Below, one piece after another: positions 1-12,428 of a stretch of DNA of 64,000 nucleotides. The notes beneath the pieces are model-generated. The model saw nothing but the letters and a program-made list of their open reading frames with translations, searched no databases and was not told where the DNA came from. How positions within the stretch are numbered: the stretch's first letter is position 1; every line of letters starts with the position of its first letter. This DNA is from Terrabacter tumescens (lineage in GTDB: Bacteria; Actinomycetota; Actinomycetes; Actinomycetales; Dermatophilaceae): positions 1-64,000 of the forward strand of contig NZ_BMNZ01000007.1 of the NCBI RefSeq assembly GCF_014646815.1, in the 5' to 3' direction. Position numbers and translations under genes: made by a program.

Positions 1-135
1 GCCGCATAGAGAGCCTCCCGCCGATCACCTGAACCGAGTCTGGCCAGACACCGGCCCTACCGACAATCGTCTAGTAGCCGCGAATGGGCATGCACACTCC
101 GCACGAAGAAGGCCCCCGGGGTTGCTCGCCGCACC

Positions 136-161
136 CGCAGGCACGGCATACCGCGCCTGCG
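136..161. terminator. Possible hairpin terminator after the SDR gene
   Basis: A 7-bp perfect stem (CGCAGGC/GCCTGCG) closes a 12-nt loop that contains a CGGCATAC word. It begins about 30 nt past the SDR stop on the minus strand. There is no T-tract, so termination is inferred. I see no gene in the rest of 1-192. Confidence 0.35.
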
Positions 162-192
162 CGTGAGCGGGTCGATGCGGCGCTCCCCCGGC

Positions 193-978
193 TCAGGTCG
201 TGGGGATGAGCCCACCGTCGATGGTGACGTCTGTACCGGTGATGTTGCCGGCGGCGTCGCTGGCGAGGAAGGCGACGAGCCTGGCCACCTCGTCGGGGTG
301 GGTGAAGCGGCCCGTCACCGAGTCGCGCGCGGCCGCTGCGGCCACCGCCGACGGGTCACTCCCCTGCCGGGCCGCCACGGCAGCCGCGACGCCGTCGCTG
401 CCGAGCCACAGGTCGGTCGAGACCGGCCCGGGACTGACGGTGTTGACGCGGATGCCCTGCGGCCCGAGCTCCTTGGAGAGAGACTTGCAGAAGCTGCGCA
501 GGGCTGCCTTGGCGGCGCTGTAGTCGATGACCGAGGGGTCGGCCAGCGTCGCGTTGACCGAGCACGTCGCCACGATGGTTCCTCGACCACGAGCGAGCAT
601 CAGGGGCAGGGCCGCTCGCGTGGTGCGGACGGCAGCCATGAGGTTCAGCGTGTAGGACGTGGTCCACTGCTCGTCCGTGACTGCCAGGAAGCCGTCCAGC
701 CGCGGCGACACAGCCCCGACGTTGTTCACGAGCATGTCGAGCCGTCCCAGACCGGCTGCCGCGTCGACGACGTGCGCCACGCCGTCCGGGTCGCCGAGGT
801 CCGCGGCCACGAAGGTCACGCTGCCAGAACGACTCAGTGCGTCGAGCTCGGCGGAGGCGTCACGCGCGCCGGCGACGACCGCGACACCCTCGTCGACGAG
901 CACGCGCGTGATGGAGAGCCCGATGCCCTTGCTCGCACCCGTGACGATGGCGACCTTGCCGGCCAGACCGAGGTCCAC
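193..978 (-). CDS. SDR family NAD(P)-dependent oxidoreductase
   Basis: A 261-aa classical short-chain dehydrogenase/reductase, cytosolic and substrate unknown. The N-terminal VTGASKGIG is the glycine-rich NAD(P) motif, LVNNVGAV is the NNAG-type motif, and the catalytic Ser with YSAAK (SVNATLADPSVIDYSAAK) follows. The C-terminal IDGG segment is typical of the family. The GTG start at 978 lies two nt after the stop of the upstream alpha/beta hydrolase, so the two are probably one transcript, perhaps for breakdown of a small ester or ketone. A long open frame continues upstream of 978 but only shadows the hydrolase gene. Confidence 0.9.
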   Translation of the reverse strand: MDLGLAGKVAIVTGASKGIGLSITRVLVDEGVAVVAGARDASAELDALSRSGSVTFVAADLGDPDGVAHVVDAAAGLGRLDMLVNNVGAVSPRLDGFLAVTDEQWTTSYTLNLMAAVRTTRAALPLMLARGRGTIVATCSVNATLADPSVIDYSAAKAALRSFCKSLSKELGPQGIRVNTVSPGPVSTDLWLGSDGVAAAVAARQGSDPSAVAAAAARDSVTGRFTHPDEVARLVAFLASDAAGNITGTDVTIDGGLIPTT

Positions 979-980
979 GG

Positions 981-1781
981 TCAGAGCCCGTGCTCGTCGA
1001 GCCAGCCCAGCACGGCCTTGGCGACCTCGGTCCACCCGGCGTCGATGGTGAGCGAGTGCCCCCGGCCCTCGAACTGCTTCAGCTCGGTCACGGCTGTCGA
1101 GCCGCGGTACTGCTTGAGCGTCGAGCGCGTCACGACGTCCGGGACCGTGTGGTCCTCGAGCCCTGAGATGAGCAGCAGCGGACCGCGCGTGCTGTTGTCG
1201 GTGTCGACCGCAGCCTCGGAGTGCAGCGAGAAGTTGGCCGCCGCTGCCTGGAAGAGTGGCTTGGCCGGCGACGGAATCGTCCACCGCTCGAAGAGGGCGT
1301 CGGACTCCTCCTCGCTGACGGCGTTGCCGAACCCGAAGCGGAACTCCTTGGCGGTCAGGGAGACCGCACGGTTCCGGTTCGCCGGGTTGCCGAGCGCCGG
1401 CAGCCCGGCGCGGAGCTGCGCGAGCGGCAGCGGCAGGACGCCCTTGATCTGCGCCGGGTCGATGGCGACCGCGGCGGCGGCCTTGCCCTGGCCGAGCAGC
1501 TTCTCGGCGATGAGACCTCCGAACGAGTGCCCGACGAGGACCGGCGCCTGCGGGAGGCCGTCGATGACGGCCGCGTAGTGGTTCGTGACGTCGTCGATGC
1601 CGAGGCCGGCGACGTCGTCCGCCCGCTCCCGAGCCGCGTCGACGGTGTCGGCCTCTCCCGGCCACCCCGGGGCGCTCGGCGCGTAGCCCGCCTCGCGGAA
1701 GAGCTCGACCCACGGGTCCCAGCTCGTGGCATGGAGCCAGAGACCGTGGATGAAGACGACGGGGCGCTCGTGTGCGGTCAT
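981..1781 (-). CDS. Alpha/beta fold hydrolase
   Basis: A 266-aa alpha/beta hydrolase. PVVFIHGLW is the HG oxyanion segment, GHSFGG the nucleophile elbow (Gly-x-Ser-x-Gly), and GRGHSL near the C-terminus holds the likely catalytic His. There is no signal peptide. The ATG at 1781 has a GAAAGG-like ribosome site, and the longer upstream frame has no better start. The gene leads a two-gene unit with the SDR and is divergent from a LysR gene, which is therefore the likely regulator. The substrate cannot be read from the sequence. Confidence 0.88.
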   Translation of the reverse strand: MTAHERPVVFIHGLWLHATSWDPWVELFREAGYAPSAPGWPGEADTVDAARERADDVAGLGIDDVTNHYAAVIDGLPQAPVLVGHSFGGLIAEKLLGQGKAAAAVAIDPAQIKGVLPLPLAQLRAGLPALGNPANRNRAVSLTAKEFRFGFGNAVSEEESDALFERWTIPSPAKPLFQAAAANFSLHSEAAVDTDNSTRGPLLLISGLEDHTVPDVVTRSTLKQYRGSTAVTELKQFEGRGHSLTIDAGWTEVAKAVLGWLDEHGL

Positions 1782-1999
1782 GGGGTGCCTTTCGCCGGGG
1801 CCCGCGGGTGGAGTGCGGACCGTGGTGTCGCGGACGGCGACCTCCCAAGGCTGGCCGCCTGCGACGCCCGGCGTCCAAGACCGTTTGGGCACCGATCGAT
1901 AACCGCGAGGAGTTCCGCTCGGCACGCCGGGTCACTAGCGTGGAGAGCCCAGGCGGGCGACGGTCCCGACTGACCCACGACGCGCCGCGGGGAGACCTG

Positions 2000-3040
2000 A
2001 TGGAGCTGGACCTTCGCCTGGTGCGCTACTTCGTCGCGGTCGCCGACGAGCTGCACTTCGGTCGGGCCGCCGCCCAGCTCTACCTGAGCCAGCCGGCCCT
2101 CTCCCGGCAGATCCGCAAGCTCGAGGACCAGCTCGGCGAGACCCTCCTCGTGCGCGACAGCCGCCACGTCACGCTGACGGCCCGAGGGCAGCAGTTCCTC
2201 GAGGACTCCCGGCGCCTGCTCGCCCTCGCCGAGAGCATGACCCAGCGGACAGCACAGCCGGGGGTCAGCACCGCACACGTCTTCGAGCTCTCCACGAGCC
2301 GGATGGTCGCCGACGCCTTCACCCGGGCCGAGCCGGACATCCCCCTTCGCGAGCACGCGATGGACAGCATCACGCAGCTCAACGCCCTCCTGCACGGGCG
2401 CCTCGACGTCGCGATCCTCCGGGTCACGCCACGGATGCTGCTCGCCCATCCTGCAGGCTGGCGCCACCGGCTGCTCCGTCTGGAGCCACTCGTGCTCATC
2501 GAGTCACCGGGCGAGATGCCTGACCCGGACGGCGCGATCTCCACGGGCGACGCGCGGCACGGCCACACACGGGTCGCATCGCTGCACGAGCGACCCCTGC
2601 ACGTCTTCGCCGACCCACCGGACTCCGGGACCTACAACGCCCACGGCCAGTACGTCACCGCCCTGGAGCACCGGCTGGGTCTGCAGATGCAGTGGCTCGG
2701 CACGCCGGGGGCCTTCAGCTTCTGCGTCGCGCACGTGCGGCGCGGTCCCGTCGACGTGCGCTACCTCGAGTTCGTCAGCTACGCCGAGAAGTACGTCGAC
2801 GTCGGCATGAGGATGTCGTGGCCGCTGGAGCTCCAGCCCTACTACCCGTGGTCCCTGGCCTGGCGCAGCGACGACACGGCTCCCGCGACGACCCGCCTCG
2901 TCGAGGTGGCCCTCGGCGTGGCCGACGAGCACGCGTGGCTCGACGCCACCCGGGACCCGGCTCGGGCTCCCGCGTGGATGCCGGACGACGACCCTGCCTG
3001 GCGCGAGCACGCTCCCGGCATGGCTGACGAGAGTGGCTGA
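2000..3040 (+). CDS. LysR family transcriptional regulator
   Basis: A 346-aa LysR-type regulator. The N-terminal winged HTH (residues about 1-65) includes ALSRQIRKLEDQLGETLLV, and a substrate-binding domain follows. The ATG at 2000 is preceded by GGGGAGACCTG, a good ribosome site. The divergent layout with the hydrolase/SDR pair across 1782-1999 is the classic LysR arrangement, so it probably controls that pair and itself. The 218-bp spacer includes TAGCGT near 1936, a possible -10. The ligand is unknown. Confidence 0.9.
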   Translation: MELDLRLVRYFVAVADELHFGRAAAQLYLSQPALSRQIRKLEDQLGETLLVRDSRHVTLTARGQQFLEDSRRLLALAESMTQRTAQPGVSTAHVFELSTSRMVADAFTRAEPDIPLREHAMDSITQLNALLHGRLDVAILRVTPRMLLAHPAGWRHRLLRLEPLVLIESPGEMPDPDGAISTGDARHGHTRVASLHERPLHVFADPPDSGTYNAHGQYVTALEHRLGLQMQWLGTPGAFSFCVAHVRRGPVDVRYLEFVSYAEKYVDVGMRMSWPLELQPYYPWSLAWRSDDTAPATTRLVEVALGVADEHAWLDATRDPARAPAWMPDDDPAWREHAPGMADESG

Positions 3041-3047
3041 CGGGCTC

Positions 3048-3983
3048 TCAGGGGGCCATGGCGGCATACCCGGCAGCGCTGTGGATCGCGATGCCGGCGT
3101 ACGACGCGTACGACGACGCCCCCGAAGCCACCTGCGCGAGCTGCGTCTCCATCGCGGTGCGCGACCACCCGAAGAAGGTCTGCTTCGCGTCGACGGCCGT
3201 GTCGCCGAGGTAGGTCGTCTCCTGCCCGATGCGCACCGGCTTGCCGAGGGCCGCACCTGCGGCGAGGGCCGCGGCCGCGATGTCGAGCGTCCCGTCGGTG
3301 CCGGTGGCGGTGTTGCGGTAGGCCATCACGGTCACGCCGGCGGTGCGGCGCATGATCTCGCGGTCCAGCGTGGAGGCGCCGCCGCTGCTCGACAGTGCGT
3401 GGACCTCGTTGAACCAGAAGGGGATGTCGGCCTCGACGGGCGACGTGCCGGCGTTCGCCTTGAGCTTGTCGAGCAGGGTCAGGTACTTCGCGACCACCGT
3501 CGACTGGCTCGTGGTCCACGCCGAGGTCGTGTAGGGCTCGACGTCGACGTGGATCCCGGTGAAGAGCCCGGTGTTGCGGGCGGGCTTGAGCCAGTAGGTG
3601 ACGACCCAGCTCGGGTTGTCGACCCATCCGGGGTCGCCGCCCAGGGCGTCGACGCGGATGCCGGCCGCCCGGGCCAGCTGCGAGAGAGTGCGCAGGTCGG
3701 GCAGCTGCGGCGAGGTCGCGACGTTCGGCGGCACGGCGACGAAGAGCTGGTCGACGCCGGAGGCGACGGCAAGGTCGACGGTGGCCGCCGGGGTGCTCGT
3801 GTCCCACACCCACATCGCGCGGGTGTCCGCGCCGGCCGCCGTCGAGGTCGACGCGGGAGCGACCGCGGGCTTGGACGAAGGTGCTGCAGCCGCCCCGGGC
3901 GCGAGGGCCAGGGCCACCGCGGTGACCCCGGTCAGGGCGAGCACCGAGGCGAGGACGCGGGCGCTGCGGGGACTGTGGCGCAT
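3048..3983 (-). CDS. Secreted TIM-barrel, glycoside-hydrolase-like protein
   Basis: A 311-aa exported protein. Residues 1-34 form a signal peptide (basic start, hydrophobic VLASVLALTGVTAVALA, then AAAAP). The mature part, starting near MWVWDTSTP, alternates strand and helix segments like a TIM barrel. GIHVDVEPY resembles the catalytic DxxDxE strand of GH18-like enzymes, but I cannot name a family or substrate. The ATG at 3983 fits the signal peptide; the open frame upstream only shadows the M20 gene. It converges with the LysR gene, leaving 7 bp between stops. Confidence 0.7.
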   Translation of the reverse strand: MRHSPRSARVLASVLALTGVTAVALALAPGAAAAPSSKPAVAPASTSTAAGADTRAMWVWDTSTPAATVDLAVASGVDQLFVAVPPNVATSPQLPDLRTLSQLARAAGIRVDALGGDPGWVDNPSWVVTYWLKPARNTGLFTGIHVDVEPYTTSAWTTSQSTVVAKYLTLLDKLKANAGTSPVEADIPFWFNEVHALSSSGGASTLDREIMRRTAGVTVMAYRNTATGTDGTLDIAAAALAAGAALGKPVRIGQETTYLGDTAVDAKQTFFGWSRTAMETQLAQVASGASSYASYAGIAIHSAAGYAAMAP

Positions 3984-4080
3984 GAGGACTCCGGGGCTGA
4001 GGACGGCTTGAGGTGCAATTGTCCAGAAGGCGCCAGTTGTCCGCAGGGTTTCCGCAAGATCGCCGCAAGTCCGACGTGTC

Positions 4081-5382
4081 TCAGCGCCGAGGCGCTGCCA
4101 GAGATGATGCTCGCGGCCGGCCGCAGTCCCTAGCCCGGTGGAGCCAGGACCGCGCCGCGCCGACGAGAGCCTGCACCCCGAGCTCGAGGGTCGGGTCGAT
4201 GACCGGCGCGTAGAGCGGCGAGTGGTTCGACGGCAGCGACGCGAGCACCGCCCGAATGCCCTCGAGGTCGTGCGTCCCGGCGAAGGCCGTCGGGTCGGCG
4301 CCCCCGAGCAGCCAGAAGACGCAGGGCGCCCCGGCCGCCTCGGCCAGCACCCCGACGTCCTCGCTCCCGGTGATCGGTCCGGGGTCGACGACGCGGGCCG
4401 CGCCGACGATGGCCTCGAGCGCCGGTCGGGTGCGCTCGACCCCCGCCGCGTCGTTGACGACGGCGGGCGCCTGCTCGATCGGCTCGATGAGCGGTGTTCG
4501 ACGCGCTCCGGCCGTGGCGGCCTCGCCCTCGACGATCCGGCGGATGGCGGCGAGTGCCGTGTCGCGCACCCGCACGTCGTAGGTGCGCAGGTTGAGCAGC
4601 AGGACCGCCTCGTCGGGGATGATGTTCGACTTCGTGCCCGCCTGGACCGACGCCACGGTGAGCACCGCCGTCTCGGTGCCGGCGATCTCGCGCGAGACGA
4701 CGGTCTGCAGCCGCAGCACCGTCGCGGCCGCCAGGACGACCGGGTCGACGGTGGCCTCTGGCCTCGAGCCGTGGCCTCCCTCGCCGAAGAGCGTGATGCG
4801 CAGACTGTCGGTGGCTGCGAAGGACGGACCGGCCCGCAGTCCGATGGTGCCGGCGGGCAGCGGCGCGACGTGCTGTCCCAGCACGACGTCGGGGCGCGGC
4901 ACCGTCCCGTAGAGGCCGTCCTCGACCATCGCTGCGGCGCCCCGGGCCACCTCCTCGGCGGGCTGGAGGACCGCGACGACGGTGCCCGTCCACGAGTCGT
5001 CGGCCGCGAGCACCGACAGCGCCCCCAGCAGGCAGGTGACGTGCACGTCGTGACCGCAGGCGTGCATGACGGGGACGTCGCGACCGTCAGGGTCGACGCC
5101 GCGGGCACTCGACGCATACGCGAGTCCCGTCGCCTCGGCCACGGGCAGCCCGTCCATGTCGGCCCGCAGCAGCACGACGGGGCCCTCGCCACGGGGCAGC
5201 ACTCCCGTCACGCCCGTGCCGCCCACACCCTCGGTCACGGTGAGGCCGAGCTCGCGCAGCCAGGCAGCTGCGATGCCGGCCGTGCGGTGCTCGGCGAACG
5301 ACAGCTCGGGATGCGCGTGCAGGTCGCGGTAGACGTCCCTGAGCCGGGGCAGGAGGGTCTCGAGGCCGCTCGTGGTGTCCAT
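4081..5382 (-). CDS. M20 family metallopeptidase / amidohydrolase
   Basis: A 433-aa zinc-dependent amidohydrolase of the M20D type, resembling hippurate hydrolases and N-acyl-amino-acid deacylases. HPELSFAEHRTAG, LRADMDGLPV, MHACGHDVHV (metal Cys/His) and GSEDVG are visible in order, with the dimerisation domain between. The start is placed at 5382, not the 11-codon longer option, because a TACTGT -10 lies 7 nt upstream, implying a leaderless mRNA. It is divergent from the WYL regulator. Substrate unknown. Confidence 0.9.
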   Translation of the reverse strand: MDTTSGLETLLPRLRDVYRDLHAHPELSFAEHRTAGIAAAWLRELGLTVTEGVGGTGVTGVLPRGEGPVVLLRADMDGLPVAEATGLAYASSARGVDPDGRDVPVMHACGHDVHVTCLLGALSVLAADDSWTGTVVAVLQPAEEVARGAAAMVEDGLYGTVPRPDVVLGQHVAPLPAGTIGLRAGPSFAATDSLRITLFGEGGHGSRPEATVDPVVLAAATVLRLQTVVSREIAGTETAVLTVASVQAGTKSNIIPDEAVLLLNLRTYDVRVRDTALAAIRRIVEGEAATAGARRTPLIEPIEQAPAVVNDAAGVERTRPALEAIVGAARVVDPGPITGSEDVGVLAEAAGAPCVFWLLGGADPTAFAGTHDLEGIRAVLASLPSNHSPLYAPVIDPTLELGVQALVGAARSWLHRARDCGRPRASSLAAPRR

Positions 5383-5389
5383 GGGCCCG

Positions 5390-5395
5390 ACAGTA
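5390..5395 (-). promoter_or_regulatory. -10 element of the M20 gene, leaderless
   Basis: TACTGT read on the minus strand, followed by 7 nt and the ATG at 5382. Transcription should start at or next to the start codon. Confidence 0.5.
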
Positions 5396-5456
5396 GCGAC
5401 GCGTCGGAGCCGCACGCCATGGCGCTCGGAGGAGGTATGCCGTCACCTCCGGGCGG

Positions 5457-5462
5457 TACGGT
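5457..5462 (+). promoter_or_regulatory. -10 element of the WYL regulator gene
   Basis: TACGGT lies 27 nt before the ATG at 5490. The short leader contains the ribosome site GGGGAGGTCA. Confidence 0.4.
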
Positions 5463-5489
5463 CGTGCCGTACGCCGTCCGGGGAGGTCA

Positions 5490-6563
5490 ATGGTGCGCTA
5501 CGACACGAGCCCGACCGCGCGGGCGCTCCTCGCGCTCGAGGCCATCCAGGACTCCCCCGGTATCACGGCCCAGCGCCTCGGTGACCACCTCGGGGTCACC
5601 GAGCGGGCGGCCCGGCGCTACGTCGCCATCCTGCGCGAGGCCGAGCTGCCCATCGAGTCGGTCACCGGGCCGCACGGGGGCTACCGCGTCGGCCGGGGCC
5701 TGCGCCTGCCGCCCCTGATGTTCACGGCCCCCGAGGCGCTCGGCCTCGTCATGGCCGTCCTCGAGGGACACCGCGGGGCGGCGGACCCGACCGAGCTCGT
5801 CGGCGCCGCCCTGTCCAAGATCCTGCGCGCCCTCCCGCAGCAGGTCGCCGAACCGGTCCGGGCCGTCCGGCACATCACCGGCCCACCACCTGACCCGAGC
5901 CTGCGCGTCGACCCCGTCCTCACCGCCCGGCTCGTCGAGGCCTGGACGTCGTCCCGCCGTGTGCGCCTCGATTACCGCCTCGAGGACGGGCGCGAGCGGC
6001 CCATGGAGGTGGACCCGTGGGCGGTCGTGCTGCGCCACGGACGGTGGTACCTCCTGTGCTGGTCGCACACGAGCGACGCGCAGCGCGCCCTCCGCATCGA
6101 CCGGGTGCTGTCGGTCTTCGTCACCTCGCAGTGCTTCACGGCGCCGGAGGACCTCGACGCCCTGCGCGCCCTCGAGGAGCACCTCTCGCAGGGGTGGCGG
6201 CACGAGGTGGACGTGCTCCTGCGCGCCGACCTCGACGAGGCGACACGGTGGCTCCCGCGAAGCCTCGGACGCCTCGAGGTGGTCGACGGCGGCATCCGGC
6301 TGCTGGCCACCACCGATGACCCCGACTGGTACGCCCGCCAGCTCGCCAACACGCCGCTGGCCTTCGAGGTGGTCGGCTCGCCCGCCCTCGTGCAGGCCAC
6401 CGAGGACCTCGCGGCACGCCTGGTCAAGGCCGCCGGCAGCGCCGGACCTGCCCCCACCCCGCCGACCATCGCCGACACGCCCCCAGCGGGTACGTCACCG
6501 CCGGACCGCGAGGTCCGGCAGGTCCAGCAGCAGACGAACCGAGGTCCCCGCGCACTAGGGTGA
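5490..6563 (+). CDS. HTH/WYL-domain transcriptional regulator
   Basis: A 357-aa regulator. An N-terminal winged HTH (residues about 8-65, RLGDHLGVTERAARRYVAIL) is followed by a WYL sensor domain (about 140-220, RVRLDYRLEDG and PWAVVLRHGRWYLLCW) and a WCX-type C-terminal domain. WYL proteins often sense nucleic acids or small ligands. PafB and PafC belong to this superfamily but act as a pair, whereas this gene stands alone. The start is supported by a GGGGAGG site. It is divergent from the M20 gene, which is a possible target. Confidence 0.9.
   Translation: MVRYDTSPTARALLALEAIQDSPGITAQRLGDHLGVTERAARRYVAILREAELPIESVTGPHGGYRVGRGLRLPPLMFTAPEALGLVMAVLEGHRGAADPTELVGAALSKILRALPQQVAEPVRAVRHITGPPPDPSLRVDPVLTARLVEAWTSSRRVRLDYRLEDGRERPMEVDPWAVVLRHGRWYLLCWSHTSDAQRALRIDRVLSVFVTSQCFTAPEDLDALRALEEHLSQGWRHEVDVLLRADLDEATRWLPRSLGRLEVVDGGIRLLATTDDPDWYARQLANTPLAFEVVGSPALVQATEDLAARLVKAAGSAGPAPTPPTIADTPPAGTSPPDREVRQVQQQTNRGPRALG
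6556..6561 (+). promoter_or_regulatory. -10 element of the metallopeptidase gene
   Basis: TAGGGT overlaps the last codons of the WYL gene. It leaves a leader of about 45 nt with a GAGGAG ribosome site before the ATG at 6613. Confidence 0.45.
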
Positions 6564-6612
6564 TCCCGACCGGACCGGGGCAGTCCCCGGTCCCGACCCG
6601 AGGAGCGGCACG

Positions 6613-7566
6613 ATGAGCTTCAACGACAACGCCCAGCTCGACACCTCCCAGGTGCAGAGCGGCGGCAGCGGTGGGGGCGGCGGAGGCGGAGGCTTCCCCG
6701 GCGGCATCCAGGTCGGCGGCGGCATCGGCGGCCTCATCCTGCTCGTGCTGATGCTCATCTTCGGCGGCGGCAAGATCCTCGGCGGCGGCGACTCCGGCAG
6801 CACCACCGGTGGCCTGCCCTCCCAGCAGCTCCAGAGCGACCAGGTCGCCGCGGCCGGCCAGGTCGACCAGAACCAGTTCTCCCAGTGCAAGACCGGCGCC
6901 GACGCCAACAAGAACGACGTGTGCCTCATCGTCGCGACGGTCAACAGCGTCCAGGACTACTGGTCCAAGACCCTGCCGAAGTACCAGATGAACTACGAGC
7001 CGGTGAAGACCGTGATCTACCAGGGCCAGACGCCCTCGGGATGCGGCACCGCCAACTCGCAGGTGGGCCCGTTCTACTGCCCCCTCGACAAGAAGGTCTA
7101 CGTCGACGCGAGCTTCTTCCAGGAGCTCCAGAGCAAGTTCGGCGCCGACGGCGGCCAGCTCGCCAAGGAGTACGTCATCGCCCACGAGTACGGCCACCAC
7201 GTCCAGGACCTCCTCGGCCTGCTGAACCGCGCGCAGCAGGACCCGCAGGGCGCCAACTCCGGCGCCGTCCGCGTCGAGCTCATGGCCGACTGCCTCGCCG
7301 GCACGTGGGTCAAGCACGCGACCGAGACGACCGACGCCAACGGCACACCACTGCTCAAGGCCATCACCGAGAGCGACATCAAGTCGGCGCTCTCGGCCGC
7401 CTCGGCGGTGGGCGACGACCGCATCCAGGAGAAGATGCAGGGCCGGGTCACGCCGGAGAACTGGACCCACGGCTCGGCGCAGGCGCGCATGAACTGGTTC
7501 TCGCAGGGCTACGAGACCGGCGACATCAACCAGTGCAACACCTTCGGCGTCGACACGGTCAGCTGA
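6613..7566 (+). CDS. Neutral zinc metallopeptidase (YpfJ type)
   Basis: A 317-aa membrane-anchored protease of the putative neutral zinc metallopeptidase family (YpfJ). A glycine-rich N-terminus (residues 17-30) precedes one transmembrane helix (about 36-51, LIGG-LILLVLMLIF type). The extracytoplasmic domain has four cysteines (92, 104, 144, 156), and HEYGH at 191-195 supplies the zinc ligands and catalytic Glu, with a downstream ELMADCLAG third-ligand motif. The gene has its own promoter and converges with acVLRF1, their 3' ends overlapping by 8 bp. The substrate is unknown in this family. Confidence 0.9.
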   Translation: MSFNDNAQLDTSQVQSGGSGGGGGGGGFPGGIQVGGGIGGLILLVLMLIFGGGKILGGGDSGSTTGGLPSQQLQSDQVAAAGQVDQNQFSQCKTGADANKNDVCLIVATVNSVQDYWSKTLPKYQMNYEPVKTVIYQGQTPSGCGTANSQVGPFYCPLDKKVYVDASFFQELQSKFGADGGQLAKEYVIAHEYGHHVQDLLGLLNRAQQDPQGANSGAVRVELMADCLAGTWVKHATETTDANGTPLLKAITESDIKSALSAASAVGDDRIQEKMQGRVTPENWTHGSAQARMNWFSQGYETGDINQCNTFGVDTVS

Positions 7567-8209
7567 GCGACCCCGGCCCCGTCTCCGTCTCCGTCTCAGG
7601 CCTCGTCTCCGTGAGCTCGAGGCGGACGGCACGGCCACGCCGCAGCGCGGTCTCCAGCACGTCCCGCTTCGGGTCGGGCAGGTCGTAGAGCTCGCGCAGC
7701 GGCAACCCGGCGAGCGCGCGCAGCGCGCTCGCGTCGAGGACCTCACGCACGAGGGTGCGGTCGCCGCCGACGACCAACCCGTGGGGTATGCCGTCCGCAC
7801 CGGCCCGTGGGCTCTCGTCGTCCCCGAGCAGCACCCGCCGGGCGTGCCCGACGACGGCGTCGACGAGCTCGTCGGCCTGCTTGCCCCGCCGGCGCGCGAA
7901 TCGCTGCTGCGACCAGCCGCCGGCTGCCGTGCGCGACTGCACGTGGCGGGTGCCCACCTTGGACGCGGTGAACGAGCCCCCGAGAGCCAGGCCCACGGCA
8001 TACCCTCCCCGTCGCACGAGGACGACCCCGAGCGGCTCGTGCGCGAACGGCGTTGCCACGACGGTGGATCCGTCCGCGGCGCGTGCGGACACGACGACGC
8101 CGCCGGGAGTGGACTCCTCGGCGGCGTCGTAGGGGCCGTGTCGCTCGGCGAAGCCGGCCATCCAGCGGTCGAACCTCTGCGGGTCGACCTCGATGACGCG
8201 CGTCGTCAC
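7559..8209 (-). CDS. acVLRF1 family peptidyl-tRNA hydrolase
   Basis: A 216-aa actinobacterial member of the Vms1/eRF1-like family, proposed to cleave peptidyl-tRNA on stalled ribosomes. The key segment GGWSQQRFARRR matches the conserved GxSQ-type loop whose Gln replaces the eRF1 GGQ motif. The GTG start at 8209 is 19 nt after the sufT stop, so it may be the last gene of the suf transcript. The C-terminal tail ETETETGPG is encoded by a short hexamer repeat. Its 3' end overlaps the convergent metallopeptidase gene. Confidence 0.8.
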   Translation of the reverse strand: MTTRVIEVDPQRFDRWMAGFAERHGPYDAAEESTPGGVVVSARAADGSTVVATPFAHEPLGVVLVRRGGYAVGLALGGSFTASKVGTRHVQSRTAAGGWSQQRFARRRGKQADELVDAVVGHARRVLLGDDESPRAGADGIPHGLVVGGDRTLVREVLDASALRALAGLPLRELYDLPDPKRDVLETALRRGRAVRLELTETRPETETETGPGSLS

Positions 8210-8228
8210 GAGCGCGGGTGCTGCTGGC

Positions 8229-8555
8229 TCAGAGGTTGAAGCCGAGGGCGCGCAGCTGCTCGCGGCCGTCCTCGGTGATCTTGTCGGGGCCCCACGGCGG
8301 CATCCACACCCAGTTGATGCGGTGCGTCGTGACGAGGCCCTCGAGCGCCTGGGCGGTCTGGTCCTCGATGACGTCGGTGAGCGGGCACGCCGCCGACGTC
8401 AGCGTCATGTCGATGACGGCGTGGGCCTGGGCGTCGACGGTGATGCCGTAGACCAGGCCGAGGTCGACGACGTTGATGCCGAGCTCGGGGTCGACCACGT
8501 CGCGCATGGCCTCCTCGACGTCGGCCACGTTGGGCGGGGTGGCGGTCTGGCTCAT
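8229..8555 (-). CDS. sufT: SufT-type metal-sulfur cluster assembly factor
   Basis: A 108-aa DUF59/MIP18-fold protein, an auxiliary Fe-S maturation factor. DPELGINVVDLGLVYG is the family signature, and the Cys in TSAACPLTD is the conserved functional residue. The ATG at 8555 overlaps the sufU stop by 4 nt, so translation is coupled, and GGAG lies upstream. As the last canonical suf gene it probably helps deliver clusters to lipoate- and other Fe-S-dependent enzymes. Confidence 0.9.
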   Translation of the reverse strand: MSQTATPPNVADVEEAMRDVVDPELGINVVDLGLVYGITVDAQAHAVIDMTLTSAACPLTDVIEDQTAQALEGLVTTHRINWVWMPPWGPDKITEDGREQLRALGFNL

Positions 8556-9033
8556 GACGAAGCTCCTTGCGGGGAGGGCGAACTCGTGGAAGAGATGTCG
8601 ACGCCGGCTCGGGCGAGGGCGTCGGTGAAGGCGGTCCAGCCGAGCAGCGCGCACTTGACGCGAGCGGGGTACTTGGACACGCCGGCGAAGGCGACGCCGT
8701 CGCCGATGACGGTCTCGTCACCGGTGACCGTGCCGCGCGAGGTCAGCATGGCGCGCATGGCCTCGAAGGTCTGGAGGGCCTCGGACACCGGGTGGCCGAT
8801 GACCTCCTCGGCGAGGACGGACGAGCTCGCGACGGAGATCGAGCAGCCCTGCGCCTCGTAGGAGATGTCGGTGACGACGGCGTCCGGACCCGTGCCGGTG
8901 ACGTCGACCCGCAGGGTCACCTCGTCGCCGCACGTCGGGTTGATGTGGTGCACCTCGGCGTCGAACGGCTCACGCAGACCTGCGTGGTGCGGCCGCTTGG
9001 AGTGCTCGAGGATCAGCTCCTGGTAGAGGTCCA

Positions 9034-9034
<1 letters not shown>
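8552..9034 (-). CDS. sufU: SufU zinc-dependent sulfur acceptor for SufS
   Basis: A 160-aa SufU/IscU-fold protein. The three Cys ligands lie in NPTCGDEV, YEAQGCSISVAS and ARVKCALLGW, the SufU zinc site that accepts persulfide sulfur from SufS. LILEHSKRPHHAG near the N-terminus is typical of the family. Start at 9034 shares one base with the sufS stop (TGATG), so the two are coupled. The long open frame upstream shadows sufS. Confidence 0.95.

Positions 9035-12427
<3,393 letters not shown>

Positions 12428-12428
<1 letters not shown>

Noticed and set aside
5490-6563. The WYL regulator as PafB or PafC
   Set aside because: PafB and PafC are encoded as an adjacent pair near proteasome genes. This gene is solitary and divergent from a peptidase.
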